Positions 10,612 to 20,433 of a stretch of 64,000 nt of DNA are shown piece by piece. The position numbers and the translations under genes are program-made. Origin of the DNA: Dermatophilaceae bacterium Soc4.6 (lineage in GTDB: Bacteria > Actinomycetota > Actinomycetes > Actinomycetales > Dermatophilaceae). The stretch lies in contig JAZGVH010000002.1 in NCBI GenBank assembly GCA_039889245.1, positions 930,001 to 994,000 on the forward strand. The letters run 5' to 3'. Every line of letters starts with the position of its first letter. The stretch's first letter is position 1. The notes beneath the pieces were generated by a model that did no database searches, was not told the origin of the DNA, and saw only the letters and a program-made list of their open reading frames with translations.

Positions 10612-12056
10612 CGGCTGCCGTCCGGCTTGTCGGACAGCTCGGCGAGCGAGTCGACGATGCTCTGACCGAGGACGTCGACGTCGGGCATGGAGTTGCGGTC
10701 GGCATTGAGGCCGTAGTACACCCCGCCGTCGTAGGACGTGAGCCCGATCGCCAGGGCCTGGCCGCGGGCCAGCGGCATGACGGGGAAGGTCGACAGCATC
10801 GGCGCGTCCGCGGCATACAGGGTGGACTGCGGGCCGGGCACATTGGTGATGATGACGTTGAAGAGGCGACGGGACATCGCCGAGCCGAGACGCGCCCCCA
10901 GCGCGTGCAGGGTCGGTGGGGCGAAGCCGGCGAGACCGACGAGCCGCCCGGCGCCCACCGCCTGACCGCCCTCGATCTGCTGGCGCATGGCGAACGCGAT
11001 CTGGTGCAGCCGCATCGAGGCGCCGGGCTCGCCCACGGGCAGGTCGACGAAGCAGGCCGTGAGCCGATGGCCCGGGCTGCCACCCCCGTCGCCCCTGTCG
11101 CCCCCGTCGCCTCCCTCGATGCTCACCGGCACCATGGCCCTGACGACGGTGCTGGGCCCGACGGGCTCGCCGCGGGTCAGGAGCCAGGCGCGGAAGGCGC
11201 CGGCCAGGGTGGCGAGCACGACGTCGTTGACGCTGACGTCGTCGGCGTAGGCGCCGCGTCCGAGCCGCGCACGCACCAGACGGTGGTCGGCCAGGTCGGT
11301 GCCCACCATGACGAAGCGCCGCGCCGCGCCGACCTCGGCGTTGAGTGGGCTCACGGGGGCCGGGCGGGCGGCACCGCGCGCGACCGTCGTGGCCAGGGAC
11401 CCGAGCCCGCGCACGACCCGGCCGCTGATCGCCCGCGCCTCGTTGACGCCCTCGAGGATCGACTCCACCGCCTGCCCCGGCGCGAAGACCTGGTCGAGCA
11501 CCGCGTCACCGACCAGCTGGAGGTCGGTCGGCTCGGGCTGGGGCCGCCAGGGGTCCGGCCGCGAGGGCACCGGCGTCGGCTCGGACGTGAGGATCAGCTG
11601 GGAGATGTCGACGGCACTGACGCCGTCGACCATCGCGTGGTGGGTCTTGGTGACGATCGCGAAGCGCCCGTGCTCGAGGCCCTCGATGAGATAGACCTCC
11701 CACAGCGGGCGGTGCCGGTCGAGCTGGCGCGACTGGATCCGGGCGACGAACTCCTGCAGCTGGTCGTCGCTGCCCGGCCGGGGCAGTGCCGAGCGTCGCA
11801 CGTGGTAGCTGAGGTCGAAGGTCTCGTCGTCGACCCAGACCGGGTTGGCCAGCCCGCCCGGCACCTCGCGCACCTTCTGCCGGAAGCGGGGGTAGCCGAT
11901 GATCCGGTCCCGCACGAGGGCGAGCAGCGTCTCGTGCGCGAAGCCGTGCTCAGCCGGCTCGAAGACCATCACCGATCCGACGTGCATGAAGGTCGTCGGC
12001 CCCTCGAGGTAGAGGAACGACGCGTCGAGCGAGGTCAGTCGGTCCGGCACAGCCAC
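10608..12056 (-). CDS. Wax ester synthase / diacylglycerol acyltransferase (WS/DGAT)
   Basis: This is a 482-residue acyl-CoA-dependent acyltransferase that forms triacylglycerol or wax ester. It begins RLTSLDASFLYLEGPTTFMHVG, typical of the family, and carries the catalytic HHAMVDG motif near residue 137. The C-terminal domain has the ITNVPGPQ segment near residue 415. A cluster of Gly/Asp repeats near residue 320 (GGDGGDRGDGGGS) is an unusual low-complexity loop. The GTG start has no clear ribosome binding site. In M. tuberculosis, DGAT-like genes (Rv3233c/Rv3234c) sit at the same place relative to secA1, so the position is conserved. Confidence 0.93.
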   Translation of the reverse strand: MAVPDRLTSLDASFLYLEGPTTFMHVGSVMVFEPAEHGFAHETLLALVRDRIIGYPRFRQKVREVPGGLANPVWVDDETFDLSYHVRRSALPRPGSDDQLQEFVARIQSRQLDRHRPLWEVYLIEGLEHGRFAIVTKTHHAMVDGVSAVDISQLILTSEPTPVPSRPDPWRPQPEPTDLQLVGDAVLDQVFAPGQAVESILEGVNEARAISGRVVRGLGSLATTVARGAARPAPVSPLNAEVGAARRFVMVGTDLADHRLVRARLGRGAYADDVSVNDVVLATLAGAFRAWLLTRGEPVGPSTVVRAMVPVSIEGGDGGDRGDGGGSPGHRLTACFVDLPVGEPGASMRLHQIAFAMRQQIEGGQAVGAGRLVGLAGFAPPTLHALGARLGSAMSRRLFNVIITNVPGPQSTLYAADAPMLSTFPVMPLARGQALAIGLTSYDGGVYYGLNADRNSMPDVDVLGQSIVDSLAELSDKPDGSR

Positions 12057-12576
12057 ATCGTGTCAGAAGCGAGGCGGGGTCGAACGTCGCGCCCGGCTGG
12101 TATTAGGAGGATCTCATCCGGGGCCCGGATGGAGGGGAGTGGGTCACCGGAGGGCGGCGCCCCCGTGACCGAACCGGCGCGTCGACGGGCAGGACCAAGA
12201 CGGTCGTCAGGGCGATGACGGGGCCGAGCGTCCCGGCGACCCGGACGGCACGGGCCGCCTGGCAGAGGTGACGCGCGATCGTGGGGATGTTCAACGCAGG
12301 TGCCCGTCTCGCGCAACAGCCATCGACCTCGCAGGGGGCCACGGGTCGAGCGGGTGGGGGACGTGGGTCGCCATCGGTCCCGGGACGATCGTGTGAGGCG
12401 CACGGGTCGCGGCACCGCGTGGGGACGCGGGCCCAGGCGCTGACCGGGCGGGGTGAGGGGGGTGTGGAGCTCGAGAGACATCGGCCGGGTGGGGTACCAG
12501 CCGGTGTGCTGTCGTCGACGCGAGCGAGGCTCGTCCCGAAAGGCCTACATCAACCTATCAATCGGACATATGCGCT
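12057..12576. other. 520-base stretch without a convincing gene
   Basis: This gap lies between the start of the DGAT gene and the end of the CpaE-like gene. A 79-codon frame on the minus strand (12103-12342) has weak third-position GC and no recognisable motif, so it is not called. The end nearest the CpaE-like gene (12541-12590) is unusually AT-rich for this genome. An AGGAGG on the plus strand at 12105-12110 leads to no reading frame of note. I see no hairpin or RNA gene here. Confidence 0.5.
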
Positions 12577-13878
12577 CTATCTGGTGATGAGCTTTCTGCG
12601 CCGGACGTTGGACGGCACATCGACGCCGCCGAGCGTCGCCGCCAGGGTGCGCAGGGCGGCCCGGGCGGGCGACGAGGGTGCGCACTCCGCGAGCACGCGA
12701 CCCTGGAGCAGCGCGGCATCGAAGGCCGCCGGGTCGTCGGGCACGAAGGTGGCGGGGACGACGCCGGCGAACCGCTGCAGGGCCGCCGTGACGTGCTCCG
12801 CGGGTCGGGGGCCGACGGCTCCGGCCCGAAGACGGTTGACGACGACCAGCACCTCCCCGCTCGGGACGGTGCCGAGCTCCTGCAGGCCTCGCACCAGTCG
12901 CTGGAGGCCCACGGGGTCGCACGCGCCGACCGCCACGACCGTGTCGGCCGTGGCCAGGCTCGTGAGCGTGGCGGCGTGGCGCCGCGGGGCTCGGGTGTCG
13001 TAGCTCAGCTCCTCGTCGTCCTCCAGGCTGAAGCCACAGTCGACCACCACGACCCGGGCGAGCAACCGGGCGACGTCGTAGACCCGCTCCAGGGCGGCCT
13101 GGCGCAGCTCGGGCCACCGGTCCGCCCGCGGCAGACCGGTGAGCACCCTCAAGCCGGGCAGGACCTCAGGGGCCAGCCGGGCCAGGACCGGCAGGTCGAG
13201 TGTGCCCTGCTCGGCGGCCCGAGCGGCCGCCGCGACGCCCGGCGCCTCGTCGAGCAGGGAGAGGACCTGGGCCACGCTGCCGCCATAGGTGTCGGCATCG
13301 ACCAGCAGCGTCGGCACCCCGAGCAGCGCCAGCTCCGCGGCGAGGTTGACGGCGACCGAGGTGCGGCCGGGGGCACCGCAGGGGCCCCATACGGCGACGA
13401 CGCGAGCCGGCTCCTGCGGCTCGGCCTCGGGCACGGGAGGGAAGGCGCTGGGCGTCACCACGCGTTCTGAGGACACGACGCCGGCAGCCTCATGGCGGCC
13501 CGATGCCGGTGCGCCCGCTCCCCCGGGCGCCGCTGAGGCGGCGAGCACGGACTCGGCGAGGTCGGCGGCCGCGACGTCGGCCGGGACGACGACGTCGACC
13601 CCGATCTGGCGCAGGTGACGCTCGGAGCCCTCGTCGACCGGGTCGCTCACCCCAACGACGGCCACCCCCGATGCCCGTAGGGTCGAGACGGCCGTCAGGT
13701 CGAGCCCGCGCAGGTCCCCGGAGACGACGGCGGCCGTGCCGAGACCGGATGCTGCAGCGGCGAGCAGGTCGGCCAGGTCGGCGCACCGGCGGGCGAGCTC
13801 GAGGTCACGCGCCGCCTCGACCGTCGTCGCCAGCCGGCTGTCCCACCGAGGACCGACCGCGACCAGAACGCCGGTCAC
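12577..13878 (-). CDS. MinD/CpaE-like ATPase with a lysine-less P-loop
   Basis: This is a 433-residue protein with an N-terminal receiver-like or CpaE-like region (1-115), a Pro/Ala linker (about 118-155) and a C-terminal ParA/MinD fold. The deviant Walker A motif that normally reads KGGxGKT is here CGAPGRTS (167-174), so both lysines are replaced, one by Cys and the other by Arg. The Walker A' motif LLVDADTYGG (191-200) and hydrophobic VVVDCG strand are kept. Related actinobacterial proteins also appear to carry GAPGRT-type loops, so this may be a family trait, not a local mutation. The gene is coupled by a 4-base overlap to the SAF gene upstream of it, the same CpaB/CpaE pairing seen in tad operons. 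The function is unknown. Confidence 0.85.
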   Translation of the reverse strand: MTGVLVAVGPRWDSRLATTVEAARDLELARRCADLADLLAAAASGLGTAAVVSGDLRGLDLTAVSTLRASGVAVVGVSDPVDEGSERHLRQIGVDVVVPADVAAADLAESVLAASAAPGGAGAPASGRHEAAGVVSSERVVTPSAFPPVPEAEPQEPARVVAVWGPCGAPGRTSVAVNLAAELALLGVPTLLVDADTYGGSVAQVLSLLDEAPGVAAAARAAEQGTLDLPVLARLAPEVLPGLRVLTGLPRADRWPELRQAALERVYDVARLLARVVVVDCGFSLEDDEELSYDTRAPRRHAATLTSLATADTVVAVGACDPVGLQRLVRGLQELGTVPSGEVLVVVNRLRAGAVGPRPAEHVTAALQRFAGVVPATFVPDDPAAFDAALLQGRVLAECAPSSPARAALRTLAATLGGVDVPSNVRRRKLITR

Positions 13879-14534
13879 GAGCCCGCGGTCCCGCCCGGCC
13901 CCGGGACCAGGGTCAGGCGCGAGAGGCTGTCGGCGGCCCCGATCACCTCACCCACCCGCTCACGCGGGACGAGGATCTGGACAGCGGTCGACGAGGTGGC
14001 GCCGCCGAAGCCGGAGCCCGTGGCGGGCACGTCGGCGACCGTCACGCCCAGCAGCAGGCGCTTCGCGGCGAGATACCGCTCCTGCGTGGTCGCCGGGTCA
14101 CGCTGGCTCACCCAGACGTCGACGACCGAGCCGGCGACCAGCCCGGTAGCGGAGGTGCTGTCGACCTTCACCGCGACCCGCTGGACGTCGATGTCGGACC
14201 GTTGGCCGACCGCCCCCGACGGCACGAGCTGACCTTCCGCCACCGCGGTGCGCGCCCATCCGTCGACCGGGGCGCCCGCTGCGGCCGCGAGGTAGAGCCG
14301 CCCGGTGTCACCGAGCTGCACGTCCACGCGGCGCAGGTTGGCGGCCGTGAGCCGGTCGCCCGGCCTGATCGCGGTGGCGGCCACATACATCGGCACCGTG
14401 TCGTCGGCCGCACCCACGACCTTGGCGCCGATCGCGCTAGCGGCGAGCACGATGAGGACCCCCGCCACGAGGCGGGAGTCGCGCCAGGACGGACGCTGCA
14501 GCCGGGACGCCCTGGGCGTGGGCAGCTCACTCAC
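13875..14534 (-). CDS. SAF-domain membrane-anchored protein (CpaB/FlgA-like)
   Basis: This is a 219-residue protein with a single N-terminal membrane anchor (VAGVLIVLAASAIGAKVV, about 23-40) followed by a SAF domain (about 45-110, with PMYVAATAIRPGDRLTAANL) and an extracytoplasmic C-terminal region. SAF domains occur in CpaB/RcpC of Tad pili and in FlgA, where they contact peptidoglycan or assist assembly. Here no pilin, secretion ATPase or TadB/C lies beside it. The stop codon overlaps the start of the CpaE-like ATPase gene by 4 bases. The GTG start opens a gap of 287 bases shared with a divergent HTH gene. Confidence 0.87.
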   Translation of the reverse strand: MSELPTPRASRLQRPSWRDSRLVAGVLIVLAASAIGAKVVGAADDTVPMYVAATAIRPGDRLTAANLRRVDVQLGDTGRLYLAAAAGAPVDGWARTAVAEGQLVPSGAVGQRSDIDVQRVAVKVDSTSATGLVAGSVVDVWVSQRDPATTQERYLAAKRLLLGVTVADVPATGSGFGGATSSTAVQILVPRERVGEVIGAADSLSRLTLVPGPGGTAGS

Positions 14535-14650
14535 GGATGGTCCCCCTCTGACCCGTTGCCCGGGCGATCGTCGACGATGCGGCCAGTCGTCACCGGCCGG
14601 GCACCATCATGGCGGAGCCGTCGTCGCAACGCACCCACTCCGCACGAGCC

Positions 14651-14659
14651 TGTGGACAA
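14651..14659 (-). promoter_or_regulatory. Perfect DnaA-box-like 9-mer in a divergent promoter gap
   Basis: The minus strand reads TTGTCCACA, the actinobacterial DnaA-box consensus. It is isolated, in the 287-base gap between the SAF gene and the divergent HTH gene. No dnaA/dnaN genes or box cluster are near, so it is not an origin; it may be a regulatory DnaA site or chance. Confidence 0.4.
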
Positions 14660-14821
14660 CCGGGTGCGACCCGCGACCTGTGCCAAGATGAGCGAGACAG
14701 GTCTCGGGGCGGTCGGACGGTGACCGAGGCGTGAGGGACCGGACCGAGCTTTTCCTCCCGATGTCGCCCGGTCGCTGGCTATCACTCCGCCTCCTCGCCC
14801 ACAGACCAAGGACCGCCGACG

Positions 14822-15070
14822 ATGACGACCAAACGCTTCCTCCAGCTCACCGAGGTCTCCGAGGTGCTCAACATTTCCTCCGCGCAGGCCTATGCCCTCG
14901 TCCGGTCCGGAGAGCTCCCGGCCATCAAGGTCGGAGGCCGCGGCCAGTGGCGGGTCGAGGCGAGCGAGCTCGAGACCTACATTGCCCGGATGTACACCGA
15001 GACGCGTCAGTTCGTCGCCGCCCATCCCTTCGGCACCGGCGCGACCGACGAGGACGATCCCCACGCCTGA
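14822..15070 (+). CDS. BldC/excisionase-like helix-turn-helix protein
   Basis: This is an 82-residue DNA-binding protein with a winged MerR/excisionase-type HTH: FLQLTEVSEVLNISSAQAYALV forms the HTH (about 6-28) and KVGGRGQWRVEASELETYI the wing and second helix (about 36-55). The layout matches the BldC-like small regulators of actinobacteria. A short acidic tail follows (TDEDDPHA). There is an AAGGA about 9 bases before the ATG. It is divergent from the SAF/CpaE-like operon and is the obvious candidate to regulate that operon or the cell-surface genes downstream, which is inference. There is no integrase or phage gene nearby, so a role as a true excisionase is unlikely. Confidence 0.88.
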   Translation: MTTKRFLQLTEVSEVLNISSAQAYALVRSGELPAIKVGGRGQWRVEASELETYIARMYTETRQFVAAHPFGTGATDEDDPHA

Positions 15071-15125
15071 GCTGGCCTGAGCACACCTGGCTTCCACCCC
15101 CCGGTGCGCTGGGCCGTCACCGCCG

Positions 15126-15677
15126 TCACCGCCGTCGACGCACCAGAGCCAGGGCAGCGAAGGGCACCGACCTGACCGCCCGCACGTTCTCGGGCCGGCG
15201 GACGAGGTCGGCCGGGTGCTCGGCGAGGTCGAGCAGGTCTCGTCCCACCGCATCGACGGTGCCGGTGAGGCTGCCGCCGTCGAGGTCCACCACGTCGACC
15301 ACGGCCCGGTCACGACTGATCGCCCGGAGGGCCGCGCCGATCCCGAAGGTGCGCGCCACGGCGCCGAGCGGCTGGATCCGCCCCGTGGGGACCGTCATCC
15401 ACCGCAGCGCCGGGAAGGCCACCAGCACCGCCTGCTCCTGAGGCTCCATCAGGAGCACCCAGTCGCTGCCGACATCGGTGACGACGCCCCGCACGGGCCC
15501 GGCCCCGGCCACCCGGAGCTCGGCCGGCCCCGACCCGACGGCGGCCACGAGCCGCTCCTGCAGCCCGACGAGGGCGCGCTCCCGGCGGGTGCGGTCAGCC
15601 ACCTCGGCCTCGAGGTCGAGCTGCTCCTGGGCGTGCCACCGCCCCTCGAGGTCGGCGAAGAGCTCGTCCCAGCGCAT
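15126..15677 (-). CDS. Conserved actinobacterial hypothetical protein
   Basis: This is a 183-residue protein that I do not recognise by name. It starts MRWDELFADLEGRW with a helical N-terminal half (about 1-45) that includes a run of charged residues, then a beta-rich half with three GxVxDVGxDWVLL-type repeats (about 60-80 and 125-150) that could be a small barrel of the Sm/LSm or SH3 kind. The start at 15677 is chosen because GGAAGGGG lies just upstream; the frame continues further, but that part is Arg/Gly-rich and antisense-like. It lies convergent with the HTH gene and divergent from the LysM gene. Its conserved position suggests a link to the surface genes, but no function can be stated. 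Confidence 0.75.
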   Translation of the reverse strand: MRWDELFADLEGRWHAQEQLDLEAEVADRTRRERALVGLQERLVAAVGSGPAELRVAGAGPVRGVVTDVGSDWVLLMEPQEQAVLVAFPALRWMTVPTGRIQPLGAVARTFGIGAALRAISRDRAVVDVVDLDGGSLTGTVDAVGRDLLDLAEHPADLVRRPENVRAVRSVPFAALALVRRRR

Positions 15678-15774
15678 CGGTCCCCTTCCGGTCACGGCCC
15701 GCTCGGGTCCGCCGCTCGCTCTGTCCACGGTCGCCCGATCCTCCCACCCGTCGGCGGACCGCGGCCCGCTCTTC

Positions 15775-15803
15775 TTGACATCCACACGCAAACGGAATCA
15801 AAT
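15775..15803 (+). promoter_or_regulatory. Strong sigma-70-like promoter for the LysM gene
   Basis: A perfect TTGACA (15775-15780), exactly 17 bases, then TCAAAT (15798-15803, four of six consensus bases). It lies in an AT-rich island about 28 bases before the GTG at 15832. This is the closest match to a textbook -35/-10 pair in the window. Confidence 0.65.
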
Positions 15804-15831
15804 AGCAGCACACATCAATCTCTAGTCGTGA

Positions 15832-16860
15832 GTGAGCCCATCCGTGAAGCAGCCCGACCCCGCCGTCGACCGCGCCGGACACCTCTCGAGGGCGCTCGTG
15901 GCGGCAGCCCTCGTGTCGGGTGTGACAGGGGTCCTCGGCGTCGCCCTGGCCCGCGTCACCCTGCAGGCCTGGGGTGCGCTGGCGGGGCCGGGGCCCGGTG
16001 CACCCGCCGACGCCCTCGTCGCGCTGGTGGCCGGTCTGGGGTGCGCGCTCTGCGTCTGGCTGGGGGCAGGATTCCTCGTCAGCCTCGGGGCGGCCCTGCC
16101 CGGTCAGCTCGGTTCCTGCGCCCGGCGGATGAGCCAGAGCGTCAGTCCCCAGCTCGTGCGCCGGGTGGCCGCCACCGTCCTCGGGGGAACGATCGTCGTC
16201 TCCGGAGCGGTGCCGGCACTGGCGGCGACACCCGCCGGGCCTCTGCGCTCGCTCGCGCCCACCGCATGGTCCGCGACCGACGCCGGTCCGGATGCCCTGA
16301 CCCCGGGCTCGGTGCCGGCAGCCGCGGCAGGTCTGTCTCCGGACCTGCTCCCCCCGGTCGCGGTCGCGACGTCCCGTCCCGCCGACCCGACCTCCCCGGC
16401 CGACCCCTGGGCGGCGCCGGCACCAGTCGCCGCACCCGTCCCGGCCGGCGCATCCCGCGGATCCGTCACGGCCGACCCCCGGACAGCCACGCGACCCCCG
16501 TCCTCTGCCGTCGCCCCCACCCGGGTGGCCGGGCCGGGGCTGGGCGTCCTGGCACCGCGGACACCTCGCGCGGCCGCGCCGGCTGGCCGGCCCGCGCCCC
16601 GCTCGACCACGTCTGCGGGGTCGTCGACGGGATCGCTCATCGTCGCGGCGGGAGACACCCTGTGGGACATCGCCGCCGCCGAGCTGGGGCCCGGGGCCGA
16701 GCCTCGCGCGATCAGCCAGGAGTGGCCGAGGTGGTTCGCCGCCAACCGGGCGGTGATCGGTGCCGATCCCGACCGCATCGTGCCCGGTCAGGCGCTGGCC
16801 CCGCCTCCACCCACCTCCGAGACCTCCGAGACCTCCGAGACCTCCGAGACCGGACGGTGA
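15832..16860 (+). CDS. Membrane LysM-domain protein
   Basis: This is a 342-residue protein with two or three N-terminal membrane spans (about 20-45, 60-85 and 105-130, the last ending in a possible cleavage site AVPALA|ATP near 130), a long Ala/Pro-rich linker (about 135-265) and a LysM domain near the C-terminus (SLIVAAGDTLWDIAAAELG, about 268-320). LysM binds peptidoglycan, so the C-terminal part should be in the cell wall. The tail has four copies of the tripeptide Ser-Glu-Thr from a 9-base DNA repeat. The stop overlaps the next start by 4 bases. The conserved place before Rv3235/secA suggests an envelope or secretion role. Confidence 0.85.
   Translation: MSPSVKQPDPAVDRAGHLSRALVAAALVSGVTGVLGVALARVTLQAWGALAGPGPGAPADALVALVAGLGCALCVWLGAGFLVSLGAALPGQLGSCARRMSQSVSPQLVRRVAATVLGGTIVVSGAVPALAATPAGPLRSLAPTAWSATDAGPDALTPGSVPAAAAGLSPDLLPPVAVATSRPADPTSPADPWAAPAPVAAPVPAGASRGSVTADPRTATRPPSSAVAPTRVAGPGLGVLAPRTPRAAAPAGRPAPRSTTSAGSSTGSLIVAAGDTLWDIAAAELGPGAEPRAISQEWPRWFAANRAVIGADPDRIVPGQALAPPPPTSETSETSETSETGR
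16813..16848 (+). repeat. Four-copy 9-base tandem repeat at the end of the LysM gene
   Basis: ACCTCCGAG is repeated four times without mismatch and encodes Ser-Glu-Thr repeats at the extreme C-terminus. Because the unit is 9 bases, copy-number change would lengthen or shorten the tail without breaking the frame. Confidence 0.85.
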
Positions 16861-17390
16861 GCGTCGTGCCGGCAACACGCCCGTCGGCCGCCGGGTCCAG
16901 ACGGCTCCGGGTCACGCCGATCCCCCGCCGGGAGCCCGCCCGCATCACGGCGGACGAGGCGTTCGAGACGCCCACCGCACCGAGCAGCTACGTGCAGGGC
17001 GTGCTCGCCCTGGCCGACCCCGAGGACGACCACTACTTCGATCGTCAGCCGACCACGCGCCAGCACCTGCCCCTGGCCGAGGCCTTCGCCCGCAGCATCG
17101 GCCAGGCCCTCGTCGAGGTCATGTGGGGCGTGCGACCCGCGACCCAGGTGGTGCGGTGGACGACCGCCGAGGTGTATGCCGTGGTGGCCCGCCGGTCGCT
17201 CGTCGCCGTGCGCCGCGGGCTGCGTGGGGGTCGGCCCCCCGTCGTGCTGAACCTGCGTGTCTGCGAGCCGGCCGACGGGGTGGCCGAGGCCGCTCTCGTC
17301 GTCATCGCCGGCGGGCGGGTGCGGGCCGTCGCCCTGCGGCTCGAGGGCCTCGACGGCCGCTGGGTGGTCACCGAGCTGCTCGTCGGCTGA
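16857..17390 (+). CDS. Rv3235 family protein
   Basis: This is a 177-residue protein of the family named after M. tuberculosis Rv3235, always close to secA. The N-terminus (1-50) is basic and Pro-rich; the remainder forms a compact alpha/beta domain (PLAEAFARSIGQALVEVMWGVRPATQVVRW, then a C-terminal VVIAGGRVRAVALRLEGLDG strand pair). That shape is close to NTF2-like or SecB-like small domains. The GTG start overlaps the LysM stop by 4 bases, so the two are coupled. It ends 3 bases before the secA stop on the other strand. The function is unknown; a role near the Sec system is inferred only from position. Confidence 0.85.
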   Translation: MSVVPATRPSAAGSRRLRVTPIPRREPARITADEAFETPTAPSSYVQGVLALADPEDDHYFDRQPTTRQHLPLAEAFARSIGQALVEVMWGVRPATQVVRWTTAEVYAVVARRSLVAVRRGLRGGRPPVVLNLRVCEPADGVAEAALVVIAGGRVRAVALRLEGLDGRWVVTELLVG

Positions 17391-17393
17391 CCG

Positions 17394-20273
<2,880 letters not shown>

Positions 20274-20323
20274 GTGAAAACTCCTGCTCGTGACGTGCGC
20301 TGGGTGAGGTGACGACCGGGCTC

Positions 20324-20329
20324 TAGGCT
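20324..20329 (+). promoter_or_regulatory. -10 element of a leaderless promoter for the leader ORF
   Basis: TAGGCT lies 5 bases before a GTG codon at 20335 that opens a short reading frame. The sequence is on the GNAT side of the secA/GNAT divergent gap. Confidence 0.5.
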
Positions 20330-20334
20330 AGTCG

Positions 20335-20433
20335 GTGGCGTCGCACCCGCCCAACGGATGGCCTCCCGGCGCTCGTTCCCTCTCGGGGCCGATGCACTTG
20401 CCGTGGCCTGGCGGGGTTGGTTGGGTGGGGTGA
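20335..20433 (+). CDS. Possible 32-residue leader peptide coupled to the GNAT gene
   Basis: GTG at 20335 opens a 32-codon frame that ends in TGA at 20431-20433; the final A is the first base of the GNAT ATG (TGATG). The peptide starts VASHPPNGWPPGARSLSG and ends GWVG, with three Trp and many Pro/Gly. It follows a TAGGCT box by 5 bases, as leaderless genes in this window do. Translation of the leader would deliver ribosomes to the GNAT start. Pro and Trp content could make it a stalling peptide, but this is inference. The alternative is chance: the frame is short and no homologues can be checked here. Confidence 0.45.
   Translation: MASHPPNGWPPGARSLSGPMHLPWPGGVGWVG

Noticed and set aside
12103-12342. 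79-codon frame on the minus strand
   Set aside because: Third-position GC is lower than in genes here, there is no ribosome binding site or leaderless box, and no motif is seen. It may be noise in a 520-base gap.
12035-12481. 148-codon minus-strand frame overlapping the DGAT start
   Set aside because: It overlaps the start of a well-supported gene in another frame and has an Arg/Pro-rich translation.
14822-15070. HTH gene as an excisionase of a mobile element
   Set aside because: No integrase, att repeats or phage genes are nearby, and the protein fits the BldC-like chromosomal regulators better.
15216-16860. Long upstream extension of the Rv3235 frame
   Set aside because: The sequence before 16857 overlaps the LysM gene in another frame and is low-complexity; the 4-base overlap GTG is a better start.
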